From Stutzerimonas stutzeri (lineage in GTDB: Bacteria; Pseudomonadota; Gammaproteobacteria; Pseudomonadales; Pseudomonadaceae): DNA of 64,000 nucleotides. This document shows, piece after piece, positions 8,845-20,190 of the stretch. Position numbers and translations under genes: made by a program. The stretch lies in assembly GCF_019090095.1 (NCBI RefSeq), contig NZ_JAGQFP010000001.1, positions 2,133,655-2,197,654 of the forward strand, written 5' to 3'. The stretch's first letter is position 1. Each line of letters begins with the position of its first letter. Below the pieces are notes generated by a model. It was not told the DNA's origin. It saw only the letters and a program-made list of their open reading frames with translations, and ran no database searches.

Positions 8845-9563
8845 AGCGCAACGGACGCACGCCAGCCCCCGACTGGCCCAACCTGTTCGCCCAGCTGGCG
8901 CAGACGACCCGCGACCCGCGCCTGGCGCGCTTCTATCAGGCCGGCACGGTGAGCGCCGACACCCCGCTGGAGCAGGCGCCGCTGCTGGCCCTGGACGTCG
9001 AAACCACCGGCCTGGACAGCCAGCGCGACTCGATCGTCAGCCTCGGTCTGGTGCCCTTCGATCTGAATCGTATCCGCTGCCGCGAGGCCAGCTACTGGGT
9101 GGTCAAACCCATCTGCGAACTGAGCAGCCAGTCGGTCACCTTTCACCACATCACTCACTCGGATATCAGCGATGCGCCAAGACTGGCCTCGGTGCTCGAC
9201 GAATTGCTCACCCTCATGGCGGGCAAGATCATGGTGGTGCACTACCGCAACATCGAGCGCGGGTTTCTCGACCAGGCGATGCGTCATCTCCTGGGGGAAG
9301 GACTGCAGTTCCCGGTGATCGACACCATGCAGCTGGAAGCCCGCCTGCATCCGCGCCGACGCCGCCCTGGCTGGCTGCGCCACCTACTCGGTAAACAGCG
9401 GCCGGTATCGATCCGCCTGGCCGACAGCCGCCTGCGCTACGGCTTGCCGCTGTACCAGGCCCACCATGCGCTGGCCGACGCCCTGGCCACCGCCGAGCTG
9501 TTGCAGGCACAGGCCGCCTCGCACTATCCCCCGACGACGCCGGTTGGCGAGCTCTGGAACTAA
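8841..9563 (+). CDS. DnaQ-like 3'-5' exonuclease (DEDDh)
   Basis: 240 residues. Exo I motif LDVETTG gives D52 and E54, an Exo II-like region contains FLDQ, and Exo III is HHALADALATAEL with the His and Asp of DEDDh nucleases. Around 180 residues form the exonuclease core and there is no polymerase or tudor-like addition. The four-base overlap with the preceding cNMP/CBS gene indicates coupled translation. A strong terminator follows directly. Confidence 0.87.
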   Translation: MKRNGRTPAPDWPNLFAQLAQTTRDPRLARFYQAGTVSADTPLEQAPLLALDVETTGLDSQRDSIVSLGLVPFDLNRIRCREASYWVVKPICELSSQSVTFHHITHSDISDAPRLASVLDELLTLMAGKIMVVHYRNIERGFLDQAMRHLLGEGLQFPVIDTMQLEARLHPRRRRPGWLRHLLGKQRPVSIRLADSRLRYGLPLYQAHHALADALATAELLQAQAASHYPPTTPVGELWN

Positions 9564-9603
9564 AAAAAAAAGCGCGACCACCAGGGCCGCGCTTTTTTCT
9601 TTC
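9562..9603. terminator. bidirectional intrinsic terminator
   Basis: A-run, then stem AAAGCGCG, an 11-base loop, the complementary arm CGCGCTTT and a T-run. It ends the DnaQ operon and can also serve the convergent BCCT gene. Confidence 0.85.
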
Positions 9604-9657
9604 CGATCTACTACCCGGTTACACGCCTGAGCGGCCTGCAACCGGGTCACGCGCTAG

Positions 9658-11298
9658 CTAGCGCGGCTCACTCATCAAGCCTTTGACGATCGACACGCAG
9701 CCGACCAGCAGCACGACGGTGAACGGCAGCCCGGTCGAGACCGCCATGGCCTGCAACGCCACCAGACCGCCCCCGAGCAGCAGGGAAATGGCCACAGCGC
9801 CCTGCAGAATGGCCCAGAAGGCCCGCTGAGGCACCGGCGCGTTGACCTTGCCGCCAGCGGTGATGGTGTCGATGACCAGAGAGCCGGAGTCCGACGAGGT
9901 GACGAAGAACACCACCACCAGCACGATGCCGATAAAGGAGCTGATTTCAGTCCAGGGCAACTGGCCGAGCATGGCGAACAGCTTCAACTCCAGCGCCGCA
10001 TCCTGCACCCCGGTGAAGCCATCGGTAACGAACTGGCCGAGGGCGGTGCCGCCGAACGCAGTCATCCACAGCACCGAGACCAGCGACGGCACCAGCAGCA
10101 CTGCCGTCAGGAACTCACGCACGGAACGGCCGCGGCTGACGCGGGCGATGAACATACCGACGAAGGGCGACCAGCTGATCCACCAGGCCCAGTAGAACGC
10201 CGTCCAGCCTTGGCTGAAGTTCACATCGGCACGACCGACCGGGTTCGACAGCGCCGGCAGGTAGGCCAGGTAACTGCCCAGGTTGCTGAAGAAACCGGTG
10301 ACGATGGCCAGCGTCGGCCCAGCGATGATGATGAACAACAGCAGCAGCAGCGCCAGCACCATGTTGAACTCGGACAGGCGCTTGACCCCCTTGTCCAGGC
10401 CCGCCAGCACGGACATCAGCGCGATCACCGTAATACCGATGACCAGAAGGACCTTGCTGGTGTCGGTATTGGGCATGTTGAAGAGGAATTCGAGACCGGC
10501 CGCCGCTTGCTGGGCGCCCAGGCCCAACGAGGTCGCCAGACCGAACAGCGTCGCGAACACGGCCAGGATATCGACGATATGCCCAGGCCATCCCCACACC
10601 CGCTCGCCGAGCAGCGGATAGAAGATCGAGCGGATGCTCAGCGGCAAGCCTTTGTTGAAGGAGAACAGCGCCAGCGCCAGCGCCACGATCGCGTAGACCG
10701 CCCAGGGGTGCAGGCCCCAGTGGAAGATCGTCGCGGCCATGCTCAGGCTGGCGGCGGCCTTGGCATCACCGGCAGCGGCGCCCAATGGTGCCCAGTCGGT
10801 GCGCACGCCATTCTCCACCGTGGTTCCCCCCAGTGCCGTGGAGAAGTGGGACATGGGCTCGGCTACCCCGTAGAACATCAGACCGATGCCCATGCCGGCG
10901 GCGAACAGCATGGAGAACCAGCCCGCGTAGGAGTAATCCGGGGTCGCCTCTCTACCCCCCAGGCGCACCCTGCCCAGGGGCGAGATGATCAGACCCAGGC
11001 ACAGCAGGACGAAAATATTCGCCGAGCCGAGAAAGAACCAGGCCAGATGGCTGGTCAGCCAGTCGCGAAGCGCGGTGAACATCGGCTCGACATCGGCGCG
11101 CATCGCCAATGTCACGACCACGAAGAGCACGATGGTCAATGCGGAGATGATGAACACCTTGCCGTGTACGTCGAAGAACTTCCGTGTGATGTTGTCCTGA
11201 CCGATGACGTAGTCGGTATCGATCAGGTTGGCCGCCCCGGTCGGGGCGGGGATGGCCTCCACGGCGGGTGCCGTGTTTTTCCCAGGATTAGTCGCCAC
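9658..11298 (-). CDS. BCCT family betaine/choline/carnitine transporter
   Basis: 546 residues, 12 membrane helices expected. Family signatures are GWFSMLFAAGMGIGLMFYGV and the Trp-rich GWTAFYWAWWISWSPFVG. Sodium- or proton-coupled uptake of quaternary ammonium compounds for osmoprotection or catabolism. It has no long cytosolic C-terminal extension, unlike BetT. The GTG at 11298 has AAGGAG eight bases upstream and is preferred to an upstream frame extension lacking family similarity. The leader has an AAGAACAA motif next to the ribosome site. Convergent with the DnaQ gene. Confidence 0.88.
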   Translation of the reverse strand: MATNPGKNTAPAVEAIPAPTGAANLIDTDYVIGQDNITRKFFDVHGKVFIISALTIVLFVVVTLAMRADVEPMFTALRDWLTSHLAWFFLGSANIFVLLCLGLIISPLGRVRLGGREATPDYSYAGWFSMLFAAGMGIGLMFYGVAEPMSHFSTALGGTTVENGVRTDWAPLGAAAGDAKAAASLSMAATIFHWGLHPWAVYAIVALALALFSFNKGLPLSIRSIFYPLLGERVWGWPGHIVDILAVFATLFGLATSLGLGAQQAAAGLEFLFNMPNTDTSKVLLVIGITVIALMSVLAGLDKGVKRLSEFNMVLALLLLLFIIIAGPTLAIVTGFFSNLGSYLAYLPALSNPVGRADVNFSQGWTAFYWAWWISWSPFVGMFIARVSRGRSVREFLTAVLLVPSLVSVLWMTAFGGTALGQFVTDGFTGVQDAALELKLFAMLGQLPWTEISSFIGIVLVVVFFVTSSDSGSLVIDTITAGGKVNAPVPQRAFWAILQGAVAISLLLGGGLVALQAMAVSTGLPFTVVLLVGCVSIVKGLMSEPR

Positions 11299-11310
11299 CT
11301 GCTGTTCTCC

Positions 11311-11318
11311 TTGTTCTT
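11311..11318 (-). promoter_or_regulatory. candidate Hfq/Crc A-rich motif, BCCT leader
   Basis: Read on the minus strand the leader has AAGAACAA immediately before GGAG. It fits AANAANAA, the translational repression motif recognised by Hfq with Crc in Pseudomonas. Confidence 0.4.
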
Positions 11319-11694
11319 GGTTGGCATGTTGAAACGCAAGCACAGGGAGGCACGCGCCCCTTTGCTGCGGCCAGGTCGAATACGCCTGTCGGAAAATCCT
11401 AGCAGCCATGACCCCTGAGCCTAGCGACCAAGACCGGCATCGACATTGTCAGAACCGTCATTTGCGTGGTGCGGGTCTTGCCGTTGCGCTACCAGTTCAT
11501 GTAGCAGCGTTTTTCGCTTGGCGCCACTTAAATGCCGCGACGTGACCTTCGGCCAACCGGCGAGGCGAAGCGCCGCGAAGGTGTGCGACGAGCAGCAGAA
11601 TCACGCGAGCGCAAGACGGCGTGACGGGAGAGGAATGGGCGCGCAGCGGTGAGCCCGCTCGCCGAGGCGCGAGGTCGGCGAGGGGATTTCTGGA
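11319..11694. other. intergenic region without a recognisable gene
   Basis: About 375 bases between the BCCT start and the end of the TRAP binding-protein gene. No supported gene, tRNA or strong terminator is visible. Confidence 0.5.
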
Positions 11695-13047
<1,353 letters not shown>

Positions 13048-13992
13048 ATGAATTCTCACCCGTCATCTGCGCATTCCGTTCCGGTCGACTGCCTGATCGT
13101 CGGCGGCGGCCCCGCCGGCCTGACCGCTGCGCTTTATCTTGGCCGCTTCCATCGCAGCTGCCTGGTAGTCGACGCCGGTTGCAGCCGCGCCTCATGGATA
13201 CCGCGCTCGCGTAACTATCCGGGGTTTCCACCCGGCATCAACGGCAACGACCTGCTGGCCCGGTTGCGCGACCAGGCCAGCGGCTATGGCGCCCGGCTCG
13301 AGCAAGGTCGGGTGGAGCAGATCGAGCCACATGCCGAGGGGTTCAGCGTGCGCTATGGCGAGCGAACCTGCATCGCCCGCCGCATCATCCTCGCCACCGG
13401 CATCGAGGACACCTTGCCGGACATGCCGGATGTCGAGCAGGCGATCAGCGAGGGCAAGGTACGCTTGTGTGCGATCTGCGACGGCTACGAGGTCGATGGC
13501 GATAACGTCGCGGTGTATGGCGAAGCGGAAAACGCCATCGGCCATGCGGTGTTCCTGCGTACCTTCAGCGATCGCGTGACGGTGGTGGTGCACGGCGAGC
13601 CGGATGCCTGTGACCAGGCCATCGCGCTGGCCGAGCACTACGGCATCCAGCTCATCGGTGACCGTGTCGAATCGTTGCACCCTTGCGAGACCGGCATCGA
13701 GCTGCTGACCTGCAGCGGCGATCGGCACCACTTCGACATCATCTACCCCAACCTCGGCGCACGCTTTCGCTCCGATCTCGCGGTTCAGCTCGGTGTGCCC
13801 TGCGACGAGTGTGGCGGCGTGCCGGTAGACGATCACTTGCAGACCTCGGTACGCGGCGTCTATGCGATCGGTGACGTGACCCTTGGCCTGAAGCAGATCA
13901 GCGTCGCCATCGGCCAGGCCGCCCAGGCCGCCACCGCGGTGCACAACAGCCTGGAAGCCAAGCCTTGGGGCGGCTCGGCGCGCAATCGCTGA
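13048..13992 (+). CDS. thioredoxin-reductase-like FAD/NAD(P) oxidoreductase
   Basis: 314 residues. FAD-binding GGGPAG at 19-24, central NAD(P) domain, redox pair C141-A-I-C144 followed by DGYE (CATCDG in classical TrxB), and a C-terminal FAD motif GVYAIGDVTLGLKQISVAIG. The layout is that of class II thioredoxin or ferredoxin/thioredoxin-like reductases. A thioredoxin partner is not adjacent, and the NADPH-binding GxGxxA/G motif is altered (VYGEAENA), so cofactor use may differ. The start is set at the ATG just before the family N-terminus; the ribosome site is weak. Confidence 0.82.
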   Translation: MNSHPSSAHSVPVDCLIVGGGPAGLTAALYLGRFHRSCLVVDAGCSRASWIPRSRNYPGFPPGINGNDLLARLRDQASGYGARLEQGRVEQIEPHAEGFSVRYGERTCIARRIILATGIEDTLPDMPDVEQAISEGKVRLCAICDGYEVDGDNVAVYGEAENAIGHAVFLRTFSDRVTVVVHGEPDACDQAIALAEHYGIQLIGDRVESLHPCETGIELLTCSGDRHHFDIIYPNLGARFRSDLAVQLGVPCDECGGVPVDDHLQTSVRGVYAIGDVTLGLKQISVAIGQAAQAATAVHNSLEAKPWGGSARNR

Positions 13993-14076
13993 CCGCGGGG
14001 CCGGCAGGCGCATTCGCACCGACATGCGTGCACGGGTCTAGGCTCTAGAGAAGCCCAACCATTGTGGAGCATCACC

Positions 14077-15453
<1,377 letters not shown>

Positions 15454-15618
15454 ACATCCCGAGCACGACGACCCGCCATTGTTGCTTTACGCAGTAATTG
15501 CCACGGCGAAGCTTTATCATCCGTGCGCCGGTGCCACGGCTCGACGGTTGAAAGGCCTCGCCTGGGCTGCTGCCTGCCGTCCTGATCAGCAGGAACGTCC
15601 TAGAACAACGAGGAATCG

Positions 15619-18600
15619 ATGAGCAACAGCGCCGAGCCGTCCACGCCCAAGAACCTGCCACTGACCCGCAGCACGCTGCAATTTCCCGTGGTCGGCATCG
15701 GTGCCTCGGCGGGCGGCATCCAGGCGCTGCGGACCCTGTTCGAGCACATGCCGAGCGACTGCGGCATGGCGTTCGTGGTGATCATGCATTTGTCGCCCAC
15801 GCATGAAAGCAAGGTCGACAGGATCATCCAGGCCGTCACCCGCATGCCGGTGCAGCAGGTCACCGAGTCTGTTCCCATCGAGCGCAACCACGTCTATGTG
15901 ATTCCGCCGGCGATGGACCTGTCGATGAACGACGGCTTCCTGCGCCTGCAGCCGCCCGAACGCGAGCGTGGCGCCCACGTGGCGATCGACCTGTTCTTCC
16001 GGACCTTGGCCGACGTTCACCATACCCACGCCATCGGCATCGTGCTGTCGGGCAGTGGCGCCGATGGTTCGGTCGGGCTGTCGCGCATCAAGGAACAAGG
16101 CGGCGTGACCCTGGCGCAGAGCCCGGAGGACGCCGAGCACGACTCGATGCCGCTCAGCGCCATCGAAACCGGCATGGTCGATATCGTGCTACCGGTCGCG
16201 CAAATGCCGCGTCGCCTGGTGGCGCTGGGACGCAACCTGGAAGCGCTGCTGGCTCGGCGCGAGCCCCTACCGCCGCCCGGACAAACCGAGCAGGACGATA
16301 CGGATCAGACCCGAGCGGACGACGAGCAGGCTCACATCCCGTCCAAATCCAACGAGCGGGCATTGCGCGAAATACTCGCGGCGCTGCGCAGCCGCACCGG
16401 CCACGATTTCCGTCACTACAAGCAGGCCACCGTGCTGCGCCGCATCGAGCGGCGCATGCAGGTCAATGCGCTCCGCGACATGCCCAGCTACGTCAAGCAT
16501 CTGCAGGCACACCCCGAAGAAACACCGGAACTGCTGGCGGACATGCTGATCGGCGTGACCAATTTCTTCCGCGACCGGGAAGCGTTCGAAGCGCTGGAGT
16601 GCCACGTCATCCCGGCGCTGTTCGAACAGAAGGCCGAGGCGCAGGACAAGTCGCTGCGGGTCTGGTCCGCCGCTTGTTCGACAGGCGAGGAAGCCTATTC
16701 GCTGGCCATGCTGCTGGTCGATCATGCCCGCCTGTGCGATCCCTCCGCCGAGCCGAATCTGCAGCTGTTTGCCACCGATATCGACGATCGCGCCCTGGAA
16801 ACCGCTCGTGCCGGCCTGTATCCCGAGGCGATCGTCACCGACGTCCCGCCGGGTCGTCTGCGCCAGCATTTCGTCAGGGAGCAGAACCACTTCCGCCTGC
16901 ACAAGGAGCTGCGCGAACGTATTCTCTTCGCGCGCCACGACATCCTGCGCGACCCGCCGTTTTCCCGGCTCGACCTGATTTCCTGCCGCAACCTGATGAT
17001 CTACCTCGACCGGGATATCCAGATCGAAGTGCTGCGCATGTTCCACTTCGCGCTCAAAACCGGCGGCTACCTGTTCCTCGGCAGCTCGGAAACCGCCGAC
17101 GCGTGCAGCCAGCTGTTCGAACCGGTGGACAAGAAGAACCGCATCTACCGCGCCAAGAGCGTGGGCTCTGGCCTGCGTCGTACGCCCCCTGGTCCCTTCC
17201 AGACGCTGACGGCCGGCGGTGCGCTGAGCCGCGCGCCGCTCGGCCAACCGCCCAGGCGTAACCGGAAGTTCTCCTTCGCCGAGGTGCATCAGCGTGCGCT
17301 CGAGCAGTACGCCCCGCCCAGCGTGATCGTCAATCACGAAGCGGAAATCGTGCACATGTCCGACAAAGCCGGAAATTTCCTGCGCTATGTCGGTGGCGAG
17401 CCCTCCCTCAACCTGACCGCCCTGGTCCATCCGCAGTTGCGACTCGAGTTGCGCACCGCCCTGTACCAGGCGGCCCACACTGGCAAGAGCGTCGAAGCCC
17501 GACGGGTCCGCCTGGAGCGTGACGGTCGCAGCGCCTACGTGAACATGGTGGTCCGACCGTTCCGTGATAACGAAGCCGGCAGTGAATTCATCCTGGTGAT
17601 TTTCGATGAAGTCGAAGACTGCATGGAAAGCAGCGCGCTGGACCACGCCAAAACCAAGGACAGCGTGCTTACCCAGCTGGAAGCCGAGCTGCAGCAGGCC
17701 AAGGAGCGGCTACAGGTCACGATGGAGCACTCGGAGACCTCGACCGAGGAACTACGCGCCTCGAACGAGGAGTTGCAGGCGATCAACGAAGAGCTGCGCT
17801 CGGCCACCGAGGAGCTGGAAACCAGCAAGGAAGAACTGCAGTCGATCAACGAAGAGCTCACCACGGTCAACTTCGAGCTCAAGACCAAGGTCGACGAGAC
17901 CAGCAAGATTAATGACGATCTGCAGAACCTGATCGCCTCGACCGACATCGCCACCCTGTTCGTCGATCGGAACATGCGGATCAAATGGTTCACGCCGCGC
18001 GCGCAGGACATCTTCAACGTGATCGGCAACGACGCCGGGCGCGCGCTGTCGGACATCACCCACCGCCTCGACTACCCGCAGCTGCACAAGGACGCCACCT
18101 TGGCGTTCGAGGCGCTCAACCTGGTCGAGCGCGAGATCAGCAACCTCGACGGCGACCGCTGGTACCTGGCGCGCTTCCTGCCTTATCGCACCCTGGACGA
18201 CCGCATCCAGGGGGCCGTGCTGACCTTCATCGACATCACCGCCCGTCGTCGGGCCGAAGAGCAGGTGCGTGCCGGCCAAGCCCATATGAAGCAGTTGGCC
18301 CAGAGCACCAAGGGCTACGCCATCATCACGCTGGATTGCGACGGCTTCATCACCACCTGGAACCGCGGCGCCGAGTACATTTTCGGTTATGCCGAAAACG
18401 AAGCGATTGGCCAGGACATTCGCATGATCTACACCGAAGCGGACCGCCAGCTCGGGGTACCGGAAGCCGAACGCAAACGCGCCCTGGACCAGGGCCAGGC
18501 CGCCGACGAACGCTGGCATGTGCGCCGCGACGGCACGCAGTGCTTCTTCAGCGGCCTGGTCAACCCGCTGGTGGACAATAACGGCCGGATCACCGGGTTC

Positions 18601-19794
18601 GCCAAGATCGCTCGGGACATCACCGAGGACCGTCAGCGGAGCAACGATCAGCAGAGCGAGCTGGAGAGCATCCAGGCGGCCAACCAGCAGAAGGATCAGT
18701 TCTTCGCCGTGCTCTCGCACGAGCTCAAGCATCCGCTGAACCTGATCCAGCTGAACACCGACCTGATCGCCCGTTCGCAGTCCGCCAAGAACACGCCGAG
18801 CCTGCACAAGGCCACCCAGGCGATCCAGAACGCGGTGCGCAGCCAGTCACGGATCATCGACGACCTGATGGACGTGTCGCGGATCCGGACCGGCAAGCTC
18901 AAGCTCAACTTCGTCACGCTCAATTACCAGGACGTCCTCAAAGGCATCGAAGCGGTGTTCGGCCCGCTGGCCCAGACCGAGGGCGTGACCTTCGACACCT
19001 ACAAGCCGGACTTGCCGGTCTTTGTCCACGCCGACCCGACGCGGCTGGAACAGATCATCTGGAACCTGCTGAACAACGCGTGGAAGTTCACCAAAGGTGG
19101 CGAGCGCATCTGTATGCAGCTCGAGCGCGACGGCGACCAGGCACGCCTGGACGTGATCGACACCGGGGAAGGAATCTCCGCGGACTTCCTGCCCAAGGTG
19201 TTCGACATGTTCGGCCAGGCCGAGATGCAGCATGCCCAGCGCTCCAAGCACGGTCTGGGTATCGGTCTGGCGCTGGTCAAGCAGTTGGTCGAAGCCCACG
19301 GCGGGCGCATCGAAGCCTTCTCTGAGGGGCTCAGCCGTGGCGCGCGGTTCAGTGTCTGGCTACCGATGCATCTGCAGACCGAAATGGAGCTCAACGAGAG
19401 CGCCAGGGCCAGTGACGTGGGCGGCCTGGCGGGCATCCGCATCCTGCTGGTCGATGACTCGCCGGAGATTCTCGACACCCTGTGCGAACTACTCGAGAGC
19501 GAGGGCGCCACGGTGACCATCGCCGACAGCGGCACCCGGGGTATCGAACTCGCCGAACAGATGCGCTTCGACGTCATCGTCTCCGACGTCGGCATGCCGG
19601 ACGTCGACGGGCACGCGATGATGAGCGAGATACGCCGCGGCACCACCAACACCGACACGCCCAGCATCGCCCTGACCGGCTACGGCACCTTGCGCGATGT
19701 AGAGAAGGCCAAGAACGCCGGCTTCACCCTGCATCTGCGCAAGCCCATCGACCTGCAGGCACTGATCGACGCCGTGTTACAAGCCGTGTCCTGA
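15619..19794 (+). CDS. CheB-CheR-PAS-histidine kinase-receiver hybrid
   Basis: 1391 residues, soluble. Order: CheB methylesterase (about 15-205, Ser in GASAGG, His in MHLSPTHES, Asp in SGSGADGS); CheR methyltransferase (about 240-515, SAM motif WSAACSTGEEAYS); a PAS-like region; a Glu-rich coiled coil (about 690-775, repeated EELRASNEELQAINEELRS pattern); two PAS domains (about 780-1010); HisKA with the phospho-acceptor His in SHELKHPL (about 1033); HATPase (DTGEGIS, GLGIGLAL); and a C-terminal receiver with DVGMPDVDG. No chemoreceptor or cheA is nearby, so this is a stand-alone signalling protein, perhaps working through methylation or phosphorelay to an unlinked regulator. GAGGAATCG precedes the ATG. 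Confidence 0.92.
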   Translation: MSNSAEPSTPKNLPLTRSTLQFPVVGIGASAGGIQALRTLFEHMPSDCGMAFVVIMHLSPTHESKVDRIIQAVTRMPVQQVTESVPIERNHVYVIPPAMDLSMNDGFLRLQPPERERGAHVAIDLFFRTLADVHHTHAIGIVLSGSGADGSVGLSRIKEQGGVTLAQSPEDAEHDSMPLSAIETGMVDIVLPVAQMPRRLVALGRNLEALLARREPLPPPGQTEQDDTDQTRADDEQAHIPSKSNERALREILAALRSRTGHDFRHYKQATVLRRIERRMQVNALRDMPSYVKHLQAHPEETPELLADMLIGVTNFFRDREAFEALECHVIPALFEQKAEAQDKSLRVWSAACSTGEEAYSLAMLLVDHARLCDPSAEPNLQLFATDIDDRALETARAGLYPEAIVTDVPPGRLRQHFVREQNHFRLHKELRERILFARHDILRDPPFSRLDLISCRNLMIYLDRDIQIEVLRMFHFALKTGGYLFLGSSETADACSQLFEPVDKKNRIYRAKSVGSGLRRTPPGPFQTLTAGGALSRAPLGQPPRRNRKFSFAEVHQRALEQYAPPSVIVNHEAEIVHMSDKAGNFLRYVGGEPSLNLTALVHPQLRLELRTALYQAAHTGKSVEARRVRLERDGRSAYVNMVVRPFRDNEAGSEFILVIFDEVEDCMESSALDHAKTKDSVLTQLEAELQQAKERLQVTMEHSETSTEELRASNEELQAINEELRSATEELETSKEELQSINEELTTVNFELKTKVDETSKINDDLQNLIASTDIATLFVDRNMRIKWFTPRAQDIFNVIGNDAGRALSDITHRLDYPQLHKDATLAFEALNLVEREISNLDGDRWYLARFLPYRTLDDRIQGAVLTFIDITARRRAEEQVRAGQAHMKQLAQSTKGYAIITLDCDGFITTWNRGAEYIFGYAENEAIGQDIRMIYTEADRQLGVPEAERKRALDQGQAADERWHVRRDGTQCFFSGLVNPLVDNNGRITGFAKIARDITEDRQRSNDQQSELESIQAANQQKDQFFAVLSHELKHPLNLIQLNTDLIARSQSAKNTPSLHKATQAIQNAVRSQSRIIDDLMDVSRIRTGKLKLNFVTLNYQDVLKGIEAVFGPLAQTEGVTFDTYKPDLPVFVHADPTRLEQIIWNLLNNAWKFTKGGERICMQLERDGDQARLDVIDTGEGISADFLPKVFDMFGQAEMQHAQRSKHGLGIGLALVKQLVEAHGGRIEAFSEGLSRGARFSVWLPMHLQTEMELNESARASDVGGLAGIRILLVDDSPEILDTLCELLESEGATVTIADSGTRGIELAEQMRFDVIVSDVGMPDVDGHAMMSEIRRGTTNTDTPSIALTGYGTLRDVEKAKNAGFTLHLRKPIDLQALIDAVLQAVS

Positions 19795-19819
19795 GTGTTC
19801 TCAGCAGACCAGGCCGCCA

Positions 19820-20170
19820 TTCGCCGCGAGGTCGCGGCTCCCACACAAACCCCAGCACCGGCACGCCGCCCCCTGTGGGAGCGCCGACCCCGGCGCGAAG
19901 CGGTTATTCCGAACCAACACTTCTGGCCGCCGCCATCCGCAGCTCGCAACCCCAATTCGCCGCGAGGTCGCGGCTCCCACACAGCCCCCAGCAATCGCAC
20001 GCTCCCCCTGTGGGAGCGCCGACCCCGGCGCGAAGCGGTTATTCCGAACTGACACTTCTGGCCGCCGCCATCCGCAGCTCGCAACCCCAATTCGCCGCGA
20101 GGTCGCGGCTCTCACACAGCCCCCAGCAATCGCACGCTCCCCCTGTGGGAGCACCGACCCCGGCGCGAAG
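19820..20170. repeat. tandem array of about 135-bp units carrying REP palindromes
   Basis: Two full copies and one truncated copy of a 135-136-bp unit start at 19820, 19956 and 20091. Each contains GTCGCGGCTCCCACACA and, inverted, CTGTGGGAGCGCCGACCCC, a Pseudomonas REP-type pair, plus a spacer. The copies are nearly identical, so the array is recent. It fills the gap between the hybrid kinase and phhR, which converge. Confidence 0.85.
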
Positions 20171-20190
20171 CTTTCCGCGCCGCGCACTGC

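Noticed and set aside
16267..17646. Long open frame on the minus strand opposite the hybrid kinase; similar long frames opposite BCCT (10210-11418), NSS1 (29714-31246), IOR (35242-37596) and AtoE (41449-42780)
   Set aside because: High-GC shadow frames: rich in Arg, Gln, His and Gly, no family similarity, and each lies fully within a well-identified gene on the other strand.
19820..20170. Tandem repeats considered as a CRISPR array
   Set aside because: Units are 135 bp and nearly identical along their whole length with no variable spacers; they are REP-containing tandem repeats.
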